Positions 25,849 to 33,068 of a stretch of 64,000 nt of DNA are shown here, in pieces (positions within the stretch are counted from its first letter, which is position 1; each line of letters opens with the position of its first letter). The notes beneath the pieces were generated by a model. The model was not told the DNA's origin, ran no database searches, and saw nothing but the letters and a program-made list of their open reading frames with translations. A program made the translations under genes and the position numbers. The stretch is from Muribaculum sp. (GTDB taxonomy: Bacteria > Bacteroidota > Bacteroidia > Bacteroidales > Muribaculaceae), in the NCBI GenBank assembly GCA_009775095.1, contig VSOZ01000001.1, forward strand, positions 186,001 through 250,000, in the 5' to 3' direction.

Positions 25849-26130
25849 TTATAGATTAAGGTATTGCCTCAGCGCATCGACATAAGCCTCGAAAGCTCTT
25901 CGGCCCTTCTCGGTGACGCTGCACACTGTACGAGGTTTCTTCCCGACAAAACCCTTTTCAACAGTTATGTAACCTGCCGTCGACAATTTATCGAGTTGTA
26001 CACTTAAATTTCCTGCCGTGGCATCCGTCTTCTCCTTTAGGTAGACGAAATCGGCCTTATCGAGATTCATGAGTACTGACATCACGGCCAAACGCAACTG
26101 CGAATGCAGCAGTGGATCAAGCTCTTTCAT
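25849..26130 (-). CDS. Winged-helix transcriptional regulator (MarR/ArsR-like, HTH_34 type)
   Basis: A 93-residue DNA-binding protein: helix-rich start (LLHSQLRLAVMSVLMNLDKAD), recognition region (LKEKTDATAGNLSVQLDKLSTAGY), then a wing with the basic GKKPRT. The ATG at 26130 is chosen over a TTG at 26145. It overlaps the end of the membrane protein gene by 14 bases, so the two are co-translated. Such pairs usually form a self-regulated operon, and a palindromic site between the -33 and -7 boxes upstream (26862-26884) fits this. Confidence 0.88.
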   Translation of the reverse strand: MKELDPLLHSQLRLAVMSVLMNLDKADFVYLKEKTDATAGNLSVQLDKLSTAGYITVEKGFVGKKPRTVCSVTEKGRRAFEAYVDALRQYLNL

Positions 26131-26749
26131 ACTCCTTACGGGCAAGCCGCCTCATCTCCAATCCGGGAACGATCATCATCAATGCGAAACTCAATATAAA
26201 TCCGGGCATAACCCATAATGCATTCAGAGTTATGTTTGTCAGCACACAGCATATGATGACCATACCGAATGTTATACTGAATGTGCCGCCGAACACAAGA
26301 CTTTTTACTTTCAGCGCAGCACCCGATCCCACAGCACCGAAGCCGACTATTATAAGAGCGTAAAGAAACATGGTAAGCCACGGCGACAATCCGGTAACCC
26401 ACTGAAATACCGCACACATAATCACTCCGTAGACTCCAAGCAGTCCGACAATCTTCCATATCACGGCACATACATTGTCGGTATAGGACCGGTAGCCGCG
26501 GCTTCTCTTCTTTCGGTTAAGTCGTAAATTAAACAACCAGCCAAACACCATCAGGCCCCACAGAGCATTAAAGGCCGGATTTCCGGTAACAGCTACAGCT
26601 ATCCACACAATAACAGCCACCGCGACCGTAAGCACTCCCCAGTTCAACAGGATGTTGCCGTCACCTACTTCAAGGCGGCTTTTTGTGTCGGAGATCATAC
26701 GCGCTATAAGCTCGATACTCTCCTTTTCATTCAAAGTTTTTTCTTCCAT
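26117..26749 (-). CDS. Integral membrane protein of unknown function, partner of the winged-helix regulator
   Basis: 210 residues. The cytosolic N-terminus (about 1-35, ESIELIARMISDTKSRLEVG) is followed by six or so hydrophobic helices in the rest, with a basic loop (NLRLNRKKRSRGYRSY). No catalytic motif is visible. Small helical membrane proteins encoded just before a winged-helix repressor are common in Bacteroidetes and may sense membrane or cell-envelope state. The function is unknown. Confidence 0.8.
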   Translation of the reverse strand: MEEKTLNEKESIELIARMISDTKSRLEVGDGNILLNWGVLTVAVAVIVWIAVAVTGNPAFNALWGLMVFGWLFNLRLNRKKRSRGYRSYTDNVCAVIWKIVGLLGVYGVIMCAVFQWVTGLSPWLTMFLYALIIVGFGAVGSGAALKVKSLVFGGTFSITFGMVIICCVLTNITLNALWVMPGFILSFALMMIVPGLEMRRLARKEYERA

Positions 26750-26856
26750 AGAGTTTTTTTGTTTTTAAAATTACAAACAGGTTTACAGCATAAACCGGAT
26801 GCCGAAAAATAAAAGAGCATACTCGCGCGACACAGCTCATCATCCATTCGACGACG

Positions 26857-26888
26857 CAAATATAAACAAGTTTATTTTATAAACCAAA
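26857..26888 (-). promoter_or_regulatory. Promoter with a triple alternating-repeat operator in the spacer
   Basis: On the minus strand TTTG (26888-26885) and TATATTTG (26864-26857) are 20 bases apart. Between them lie GTTTAT-AAA-ATAAAC-TT-GTTTAT (26884-26862), three alternating copies of a 6-base half-site. A repressor bound there would block RNA polymerase, and the winged-helix protein of the operon is the natural candidate. The leader would be about 100 bases. Confidence 0.65.
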
Positions 26889-26907
26889 TATTTCGCAACA
26901 TTTCTGC

Positions 26908-27996
26908 TCAAAATATCTTATTTTCTTGCTCCGCAGCTTTGGCATACCATGCGGCCGCCTGCTTAGCGTTTTTCCTTACGCCAATGCCGTTGGCATAGCA
27001 ATCGCCCATACAACGCATGGCTCCGGGATGTCCGAAGTACCCTTTGTTTTCATTGATATTGGTCGCCGCTTTTTTGTAAAGGCGCACAGCCTCCGCCATA
27101 TCCTGCTCAACTCCGTGTCCCTCGGCATAACATCGGGCAAGGAGGTATTGCGCTTCTGGGTCATCCGCTTTTGTCGCCTTACAGTATAACTCGACAGCCT
27201 TGTTCCAATCCTGTTCCACTCCATGTCCTGCGGCATAGCAGCTACCGAGACTACGCATCGCATCGGGGAAGGCATTTCCGCCAAGATCCACCACCTTACG
27301 ATACCACTCGACAGCTTTTCCATAATCCTGTGCTGTGCCACTTCCTGCTGTGTAACAATTGCCAAGCTCCACCCAAGCCATGGGGTTGTCATGCTCCGCA
27401 GCTTTCTTGAACCAGCCAAAGGCTTTTTCATCATCACGTTCCACTCCGTCACCCTCTTTGTAACACAATCCCACAGAGAAATAACCCTCGGAATATCCGC
27501 CTTCCGCCGCTTTCAGATAGTGAGCGAAAGCCTGCTCCGCATCTTTCGGCAGCCCACCTTGTCCAAGTCTATAACAATAGCCCAGACGGTCATTTGCATA
27601 GGCATCGCCCAAGTCTGCGGCTTTCCGCCACCATTCCACAGCAGAAACCATATCGTAGCTAACACCCCAACCATGCTGATAACAGCATCCGAGCATACAC
27701 TGCGCTTCCGCAAGATCAGCATCGGCCAACTGCTTGCCGTTCACCGCCTTTTTCAGCCATTTGGCGAGTTGCCCTTGATAGCTGTCCTTGTCAAGACGCT
27801 CTTTTGCCGGGCGGTATTTGTCAGATGCGAGCCAATACAATTTGAAGGCTTTTGACAAATTACGTTCTACTCCTTTGCCTTCCTCGTAGCATTGACCGAG
27901 CTGATATTGCGCCGGAGCATAGCCCGATTGCGCAGATTCCCGACACTTATCAATATCAAACGACTTGTCAGTATGTTTCTTTTCGTATTTTATCAT
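26908..27996 (-). CDS. Sel1-like repeat protein A (about eight repeats)
   Basis: 362 residues with no signal peptide. Nearly the whole chain consists of about eight Sel1-like (TPR-related, roughly 36-residue) repeats, e.g. LGQCYEEGKGVERNLSKAF, LGCCYQHGWGVSYD, LGNCYTAGSGTAQDYGKAVE and LARCYAEGHGVEQDMAEAVR. Sel1 solenoids bind proteins. No enzyme domain is attached. It is the last gene of a tight minus-strand operon, 7 bases downstream of the unknown 248-residue gene. The partner is unknown. Confidence 0.92.
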   Translation of the reverse strand: MIKYEKKHTDKSFDIDKCRESAQSGYAPAQYQLGQCYEEGKGVERNLSKAFKLYWLASDKYRPAKERLDKDSYQGQLAKWLKKAVNGKQLADADLAEAQCMLGCCYQHGWGVSYDMVSAVEWWRKAADLGDAYANDRLGYCYRLGQGGLPKDAEQAFAHYLKAAEGGYSEGYFSVGLCYKEGDGVERDDEKAFGWFKKAAEHDNPMAWVELGNCYTAGSGTAQDYGKAVEWYRKVVDLGGNAFPDAMRSLGSCYAAGHGVEQDWNKAVELYCKATKADDPEAQYLLARCYAEGHGVEQDMAEAVRLYKKAATNINENKGYFGHPGAMRCMGDCYANGIGVRKNAKQAAAWYAKAAEQENKIF

Positions 27997-28003
27997 GATT
28001 CAA

Positions 28004-28750
28004 TTATTCAATTTCAGGCAGCTCAATCGTTTCTACCCAACTTGGATCTCTTCGATAAAATGTCACATTAAAAGTATTTCCATCCCAAACGGTTTTGGTG
28101 ACAGCCCCGGCCATATCAATAGTATGTGGCAATTCTTCCAACCACCTTGACACAATGACATCTTCCGTAACACAGTTAACTAAATCGACTCTTATTGCGT
28201 CGCCTACGCCATGACCGATGCAGCGGTACACCATCGCCCTATATTTTCTGTCACGCCGGAGTTTCGAGTATTTTTCGAGCAGGATTTCCTTTTCGCATCC
28301 GCACTCCCGCATCCGCTCCAAAATGCCATTACGCCGCTCTGCAAGGCCATTTTTGCCGCCTTGCACACGGTCAATCTCCACAAGAATGTCCATGACAGTA
28401 TTGGCGACATAGTTCTCAAACTCATTACTGAGTTCCTCGCTGAACGCTTTGCTGAACCGTTTAAGGCTGTAAAGTTTCCAGGATGTTTCAAGGTCAAGAT
28501 TATACCACGACACGCCCAGTTCGGGAGCGGTATGATAGCCCGGTTCGTATGTCTCATTTTGTGTCTCGACATTTGCGCAGATAGTCAGTTTTCCGCATCC
28601 GTCAAGGTCAATGGGCTGCAATTCTGTCAGAATAAACTGTGCGATGCCGAATGTAACGGCATACAGATTCACATAACAATAGTTGGATTTCTCCTTTTCT
28701 CTCTTTTCGAGAGCATAATCGCCCTCGAAGCACAATGTTTTCAGTTTCAT
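28004..28750 (-). CDS. Protein of unknown family in the Sel1 operon
   Basis: 248 residues, soluble, no signal peptide and no motif that I recognise. It is rich in charged and aromatic residues, with a central helical region (about 95-190; AFSEELSNEFENYVANTVMD, a RERMRECGCEKEI-like segment) containing a Cys-x-Cys-like CGC pair. The ends look like beta strands (TFNVTFYRRDPSWVETIELP). Its start overlaps the end of Sel1 protein B by 4 bases (ATGA), so synthesis is coupled. Candidates are an immunity-type protein or a client of the Sel1 proteins. Neither is supported beyond context. Confidence 0.72.
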   Translation of the reverse strand: MKLKTLCFEGDYALEKREKEKSNYCYVNLYAVTFGIAQFILTELQPIDLDGCGKLTICANVETQNETYEPGYHTAPELGVSWYNLDLETSWKLYSLKRFSKAFSEELSNEFENYVANTVMDILVEIDRVQGGKNGLAERRNGILERMRECGCEKEILLEKYSKLRRDRKYRAMVYRCIGHGVGDAIRVDLVNCVTEDVIVSRWLEELPHTIDMAGAVTKTVWDGNTFNVTFYRRDPSWVETIELPEIE

Positions 28751-29916
28751 ATTCTGAAGTCTCTGAATTTCTTGCTGTTGAGCGCGTTTTCAGCAGCAAG
28801 GTTGCCATTTCCGGCGGCGAGTCTGAACCAAGCGTATGCCTGCTGCAAATCGGTTTCCACACCCAATCCTTTCATAAACATATTGCCGATTTCGTATTGT
28901 GCCGTTCCAAGTTCATGCACATATTTCCTTCGGAGGTCACTGCGAGAGGCTATCTGCCGATACAGCTCCATCGCACCGGTGTAGTCTTTCTCTCCGCCGA
29001 GTCCGCGCTTATAGCAATCTGCCAACATGAGCTGTGCCAATATGTCGCCAGCATCCGCTCCTTTCCGGTACCATTCGCGTGCCGTTGCCAAATCCTTTTC
29101 CACACCGCGCCCCTCGAAATATGCGCCTCCGACACAGCGATAAGCCTCGTTATAGCCCAATGCAGCGGCTTTCATATAGCAGTCCAAAGACTTCTGCCAA
29201 CCTTCCTCGGATTGGCTATAAATTTGTCCGAGATTGCACCATCCTTCGGCATCATTTTCTCCGACAGCGACTTCGGAATACAGCGTAGCGGCATCATCTT
29301 CGGATGTGTCATCATCATCTTCGATAAGCTCCAAAACCTCGTCAGGGACACCTGTTCCGTAATAAAATATATCGGCTAATTTCTTCTTAGTCGCCATATC
29401 CCCTTTGTCCGCTTTGGCTTTCAGTATCTCAATCCAACGGTCGTACCACTTGCGGGCAATCTCCACGCCTTCTTCCGGCTCAATATCATCGGGGCAGTCA
29501 TTGGCATAGAGATTCATCAATGCCTGAGCCGCAGCTGCGATGCCTTTAGTCGCTTTTTCTTCCAGAATGGCAATCCAACGCTTATGCCATTTTAACACAA
29601 AGGCTTTTTTCGCCTGCGCTTCAATCTCATCATCGGGAAAATCGTAGCGATAGAGATTCACCAATGCTTCAGCTGCCTTTTCGTTTCCCTTGTCGGCGGC
29701 TTTCTCAAACCAATAGATTGCTTTTTTATTATCGCAGTCATCATGGAAGCCCCACGAGTAATATTTGCCGAGCATGTATTGAGCCTTGGCATTTCCTTTC
29801 TTGGCAACAGGCGTAATAGCGGATACCGCGGCTCTTGCTTGTTCCAAATTACCTTCACCGGCATATTGGCGAGTGAATTGTTGTATGACTTTATATTGTT
29901 CAGTCGGATTATTCAT
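28747..29916 (-). CDS. Sel1-like repeat protein B
   Basis: 389 residues, no signal peptide. An N-terminal repeat region (YMLGKYYSWGFHDDCDNKKA, then two irregular repeats with LVNLYRYD and LMNLYANDCPDD) contains an acidic insertion (ELIEDDDDTSEDDAATLYSE). Five more regular Sel1 repeats follow (GWCNLGQIYSQSEE, YRCVGGAYFEGRGVEKDLAT, LMLADCYKRGLGGEKDYTGA, EIGNMFMKGLGVETDLQQAY). It overlaps both neighbours by 4 bases. Its C-terminal repeats resemble those of Sel1 protein C, suggesting duplication within the operon. Confidence 0.9.
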   Translation of the reverse strand: MNNPTEQYKVIQQFTRQYAGEGNLEQARAAVSAITPVAKKGNAKAQYMLGKYYSWGFHDDCDNKKAIYWFEKAADKGNEKAAEALVNLYRYDFPDDEIEAQAKKAFVLKWHKRWIAILEEKATKGIAAAAQALMNLYANDCPDDIEPEEGVEIARKWYDRWIEILKAKADKGDMATKKKLADIFYYGTGVPDEVLELIEDDDDTSEDDAATLYSEVAVGENDAEGWCNLGQIYSQSEEGWQKSLDCYMKAAALGYNEAYRCVGGAYFEGRGVEKDLATAREWYRKGADAGDILAQLMLADCYKRGLGGEKDYTGAMELYRQIASRSDLRRKYVHELGTAQYEIGNMFMKGLGVETDLQQAYAWFRLAAGNGNLAAENALNSKKFRDFRI

Positions 29917-30515
29917 GGATTTATAGCTTTAAGTGCGTTCTCAGCATCATGATTCCCTTTCTTTATGGCAAGTTTGAAATAACGGACAGCGTTCTTCAAA
30001 TTAACCGGTACTCCTAATCCGTTGAGATACATATTGCCGATTTCGTATAGCGCAATTCCGATGCTGTCGGAGTATCTATTCCAAAAACGACCTGTGCGTT
30101 CTGCGAGATGCATATATTGTTCCATCGCTTTTGGGTAATCAACCTTGCCACCGATACCATTCTTATAGCAGTCCGCCAATTTCAATGTAGCCGTGATTTC
30201 CCCCAGATCAGCACCTTTTTTATACCATAGGCGTGCCTTTGCCGGATTCTTTTCTACACCATGGCCATTCATATAAGCATCACCCGCCATTGCAAACGCT
30301 TCGGAATAATCATGCGCAGCAGCTTTCTTGAAGCAAGTGAAGGCTTTTTTGAAATCAGCCAACTGCCTATATGCCTGCCCCATCAGATACCATGCCTCCC
30401 CCTTCTCGGTGAAGGATTCATCGCCTTCTACAATCTCCTTGTATTGCTTTATTGATTGCATCAGGGCATTGGATTTATCATTCGCGGTTAAGCTGTCATC
30501 CGTTTTTTGCATCAT
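29913..30515 (-). CDS. Sel1-like repeat protein C
   Basis: About 200 residues with four or five Sel1 repeats (YLMGQAYRQLADFKKAFTCF, FAMAGDAYMNGHGVEKNPAK, LKLADCYKNGIGGKVDYPKA, EIGNMYLNGLGVPVNLKNAV). I place the start at the ATG-ATG at 30515/30512, which lies inside the last codons of the grpB-like gene. A longer frame from 30569 would overlap that gene by 74 bases and add sequence that is only its shifted frame. It overlaps protein B by 4 bases. Protein-binding scaffold; the partner is unknown. Confidence 0.85.
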   Translation of the reverse strand: MMQKTDDSLTANDKSNALMQSIKQYKEIVEGDESFTEKGEAWYLMGQAYRQLADFKKAFTCFKKAAAHDYSEAFAMAGDAYMNGHGVEKNPAKARLWYKKGADLGEITATLKLADCYKNGIGGKVDYPKAMEQYMHLAERTGRFWNRYSDSIGIALYEIGNMYLNGLGVPVNLKNAVRYFKLAIKKGNHDAENALKAINP

Positions 30516-31062
30516 ACAGAACTCCTTTAATGAAATCGGTTTTTGCATCCGTATAACCGTCTCTATCATTTTTGAATTGGGGCAACAGGCTAAATTTCAA
30601 TGCCTCATATTCGCGTGCCACTTCGGAATGGCTGTTGAGATAATCCCGGAACAGAATTTCGTCATTGTCACCAACGATATGAAAATGAACATGGAATACT
30701 CTTTTGGCATAACCCTCCGGAGTATAGCCCTTGTTGAAACTCATACGATATTCGGATGACGACATACAGATATATCCCGAGGCTTCCATATCGGCCCTTA
30801 CCTGCTGCCAATCGGCATCGGATGTAATTTCGACGAGAATATCGATTATCGGCTTAGCCTGAATACCGGCAATCGCCGTGCTACCGATATGGTTTATTAT
30901 TGGGGAGTATTCCGAAAGGGTTGTTGACAAAGTTTCAATCTCTTCCCGCGCCCATTCTCCCCATTGAGATTGATGCGGAGTCAAAACTATGGGAAACAAT
31001 TCCCACAGCTCTTCCAATGTCATATCACTCAACACCTTTTTCGGACGATTCAATAATTCCAT
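30496..31062 (-). CDS. GrpB family protein (UPF0157, nucleotidyltransferase-fold)
   Basis: 188 residues. The family signatures HIGSTAIAGIQAKPIIDILVE (which includes the nucleotidyltransferase-like GS and D-x-D positions), the following ASGYICMS segment, AKRVFHVHFHIVG and FRDYLNSHSEVAREYEALKF are all present. GrpB proteins are thought to transfer nucleotides or CoA-linked groups, but the substrate is not established. It sits at the head of the Sel1 operon (20-base overlap with Sel1 protein C) and 42 bases downstream of the TfoX-like gene. Confidence 0.92.
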   Translation of the reverse strand: MELLNRPKKVLSDMTLEELWELFPIVLTPHQSQWGEWAREEIETLSTTLSEYSPIINHIGSTAIAGIQAKPIIDILVEITSDADWQQVRADMEASGYICMSSSEYRMSFNKGYTPEGYAKRVFHVHFHIVGDNDEILFRDYLNSHSEVAREYEALKFSLLPQFKNDRDGYTDAKTDFIKGVLYDAKNG

Positions 31063-31104
31063 TTCATTGTATTATCGTTTGCATAGTCTCATCCATGAAC
31101 ATAG

Positions 31105-31419
31105 TCATCTCTTTTTTGACTTTGGAAATGGAAGGTTATCCCACAGAATTCCGATAACCCTCAGTACCTTTCGGGTGTCAGTAAAGTCAAGGATATAAGC
31201 CTCTTTTGCCCCTTGATAAGGGTAGCCGGTTTCTGCTTCGGCCATCAAATCGGCGATACATGGCAGTTTCTTGGCGTATGCAATGTTGTCGCAAGCAGTG
31301 ATGACGCATTTTTCGTTAACGTAAATAACGTAGTCGCCCATCATCTTTCTACTGCGAACTTCACCCAGCGGTCGAAGCGTTTCACACAAAAATTCAATAA
31401 ATTCAACTGTGCAAGCCAT
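31105..31419 (-). CDS. TfoX/Sxy N-terminal-domain protein
   Basis: 104 residues: TfoX N-terminal domain only (FIEFLCETLRPLGEVRSRKM, MGDYVIYVNEKCVITACDN, KLPCIADLMAEAETGYPYQG). In Proteobacteria Sxy/TfoX works with CRP in competence, but stand-alone N-terminal proteins in Bacteroidetes have no known role and often sit in accessory regions. A promoter-like TACTTTTG lies upstream at 31438-31445. Confidence 0.9.
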   Translation of the reverse strand: MACTVEFIEFLCETLRPLGEVRSRKMMGDYVIYVNEKCVITACDNIAYAKKLPCIADLMAEAETGYPYQGAKEAYILDFTDTRKVLRVIGILWDNLPFPKSKKR

Positions 31420-31437
31420 AATTTATACGAGAAATGA

Positions 31438-31445
31438 CAAAAGTA
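31438..31445 (-). promoter_or_regulatory. Candidate -7 box (TACTTTTG) upstream of the TfoX-like gene
   Basis: The plus-strand CAAAAGTA reads TACTTTTG on the minus strand, 19 bases before the ATG at 31419. It may start the transcript that runs through TfoX, GrpB and the Sel1 genes. Confidence 0.5.
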
Positions 31446-31451
31446 ATGAAA

Positions 31452-31955
31452 TTACCTTGTAAAGTTCTCTAAATTTGCAACAAAATTATCGGCTTCGGCT
31501 CTCGAACGGAATGTAATGACATTTATACTGTGTCTTACCTCGCCAAGCAATCTACGTATGACGGGTAACTGCTGAGTTGGAAAGTCAACAATCCATTGAC
31601 GGAATTCAGCATCCATTTCATTATCTGTCCAAGGCATATCTTCACGGTCAATACCTAAACGGCTTTCCGCGCCGGCAAGACAGATGTCGGTCGGAAGATC
31701 AAAAAAGAAAACGGTATCACAATAATTCAATCTTAAAGGAAGTGTATGGAGATAATTACCGTCCATAATCCATTCATCACCTCCGCTTATCTCTTCAAGA
31801 CGCGTTATGAATTCATCTCTGCCGATAGTGGTCTTATCAGGCAAATGCCATATCATATCAAGATAATATAGCGGAAGTCCTGTTTTTGACGAGAGTTTTC
31901 TTGCAAAGGTACTTTTGCCGGCACCGGGACAACCGATGACAATGACTTTCTTCAT
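31452..31955 (-). CDS. P-loop kinase of the AAA_17/FlaR-like (DNA topology modulation) group
   Basis: 167 residues. The Walker A motif GCPGAGKSTFARKLS is at residues 8-22. PLYYLDMIWHLPDKTTIGRD, DEWIMDGNYLHTLPLRLNYC and VFFFDLPTDICL follow the pattern of small adenylate-kinase-like proteins often labelled topology modulation protein. These probably phosphorylate a nucleotide or small metabolite, but the real substrate is unknown. It lies 27 bases downstream of the esterase gene in the same direction. Confidence 0.88.
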   Translation of the reverse strand: MKKVIVIGCPGAGKSTFARKLSSKTGLPLYYLDMIWHLPDKTTIGRDEFITRLEEISGGDEWIMDGNYLHTLPLRLNYCDTVFFFDLPTDICLAGAESRLGIDREDMPWTDNEMDAEFRQWIVDFPTQQLPVIRRLLGEVRHSINVITFRSRAEADNFVANLENFTR

Positions 31956-31982
31956 TCAGACAATATATTGCGGTCTATTTCT

Positions 31983-32978
31983 TTATTTTATGACATTGCG
32001 ACTAAACGTCGATGCCGCCGACACAGCATAATTGAATGCTGCCGGCTGTCCCGGGACCGTTATAAAAAGATGTACCGAACCGGGAATCATAACATAACTC
32101 ACGTCATTGCCTAAAATCCTTAACCGACCGGCAAATTCCTGACCTTGGTCTTTTAGTATATCACATTCAGCAGATACTATGAGTATGGGCGGCAATTTTC
32201 TCAAATCGCGATCAGAGGCCATAGCCGGCGACACCATCGGATTATATATATCAGATGTATATGCGTCATTAAACGTCTCCATAAGGTCACTGTCCAGTCC
32301 GAAACCACAGCCGTATTTTTGCCAGCTTGGAGAATTGTCGGGATAAGCCTTTATTACCGGATAGAAGAGTATCAGGCCATCGAATGTATTGTCAGGCAGG
32401 CTCAAAGCAGTCGCTATAGCCAGATTTCCGCCGGAGCTGTCGCCCCCCGCAACCATGCCTCGGCATTTCCACCGGTCAAGACTGTCTGCTGCTATTTTGG
32501 CCGCAGCTATGCAGTCAGTCAAGCCGTCAGGATAGGGGTGTTCAGGAGCCAGTCTATAATCCACTGCCAGAACCGCAACGCCGTTAAGCGCCATCCGAGA
32601 GCAAAAACGCGAACAACTATTTATACTCCCTATTGTCCAGCCGCCACCGTGAAAATACAGCAACAAAGGTATGGTATCGTTATCATAAATATCACTTCTG
32701 AACAAAGCCATGTTGTCACCTATCGGCCTGCGGATTACTCCTGCATGCGGTTCTGAAGGCACATTGCGCGACATTCTTATTGCGTCAAGCGAATCACGTT
32801 TTCCTGCCATCGCCATACGGATAGCCGTAGCTTGACGTTTTTGCAAGTTTTCCGGCAAAGTCATCAAAAACGAAGCGGCTTCATGGCTATAAATATCATT
32901 TGACGCTTTTGTGTCAAATGTAAAGACGAATATTGCAACAAAAGCTATCATCGCAATAAAATGGTTATATATCTGCAT
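31983..32978 (-). CDS. Alpha/beta-hydrolase, hormone-sensitive-lipase-like esterase with signal peptide
   Basis: Predicted carboxylesterase. The HGGGWTIGS oxyanion motif, the GGDSSGGNLAIATAL nucleophile elbow, the acid in SAECDILKDQG and the His in PGSVHLFITVPG are the HSL-family signatures. I place the start at the ATG at 32978, which gives a signal peptide (NHFIAMIAFVAIFVFTF). Upstream ATGs at 33008 and 33026 lie inside the fumarase terminator hairpin and are unlikely. The length is then 331 residues. The substrate is unknown. Confidence 0.88.
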   Translation of the reverse strand: MQIYNHFIAMIAFVAIFVFTFDTKASNDIYSHEAASFLMTLPENLQKRQATAIRMAMAGKRDSLDAIRMSRNVPSEPHAGVIRRPIGDNMALFRSDIYDNDTIPLLLYFHGGGWTIGSINSCSRFCSRMALNGVAVLAVDYRLAPEHPYPDGLTDCIAAAKIAADSLDRWKCRGMVAGGDSSGGNLAIATALSLPDNTFDGLILFYPVIKAYPDNSPSWQKYGCGFGLDSDLMETFNDAYTSDIYNPMVSPAMASDRDLRKLPPILIVSAECDILKDQGQEFAGRLRILGNDVSYVMIPGSVHLFITVPGQPAAFNYAVSAASTFSRNVIK

Positions 32979-32998
32979 AATCACGATCCTATAGAAAA

Positions 32999-33034
32999 CA
33001 ATAAGCATGACACCTGAAGGCACCATGCTTATTG
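32999..33034 (-). terminator. Terminator of the fumarase gene
   Basis: CAATAAGCATG (32999-33009) and CATGCTTATTG (33024-33034) form an 11-bp stem. On the minus strand it is followed by TTTTCTA. Confidence 0.75.
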
Positions 33035-33068
33035 ATAAATTATGAGTTATTATCCAAGTGTTTACAAC

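Noticed and set aside
30516..30569. Longer start for Sel1 protein C at 30569
   Set aside because: It would overlap the GrpB gene by 74 bases, and the added residues are only a shifted frame of that gene.
33009..33026. Upstream ATGs extending the esterase gene to 33026
   Set aside because: They lie within the fumarase terminator hairpin and give a poorer N-terminus than the signal peptide starting at 32978.
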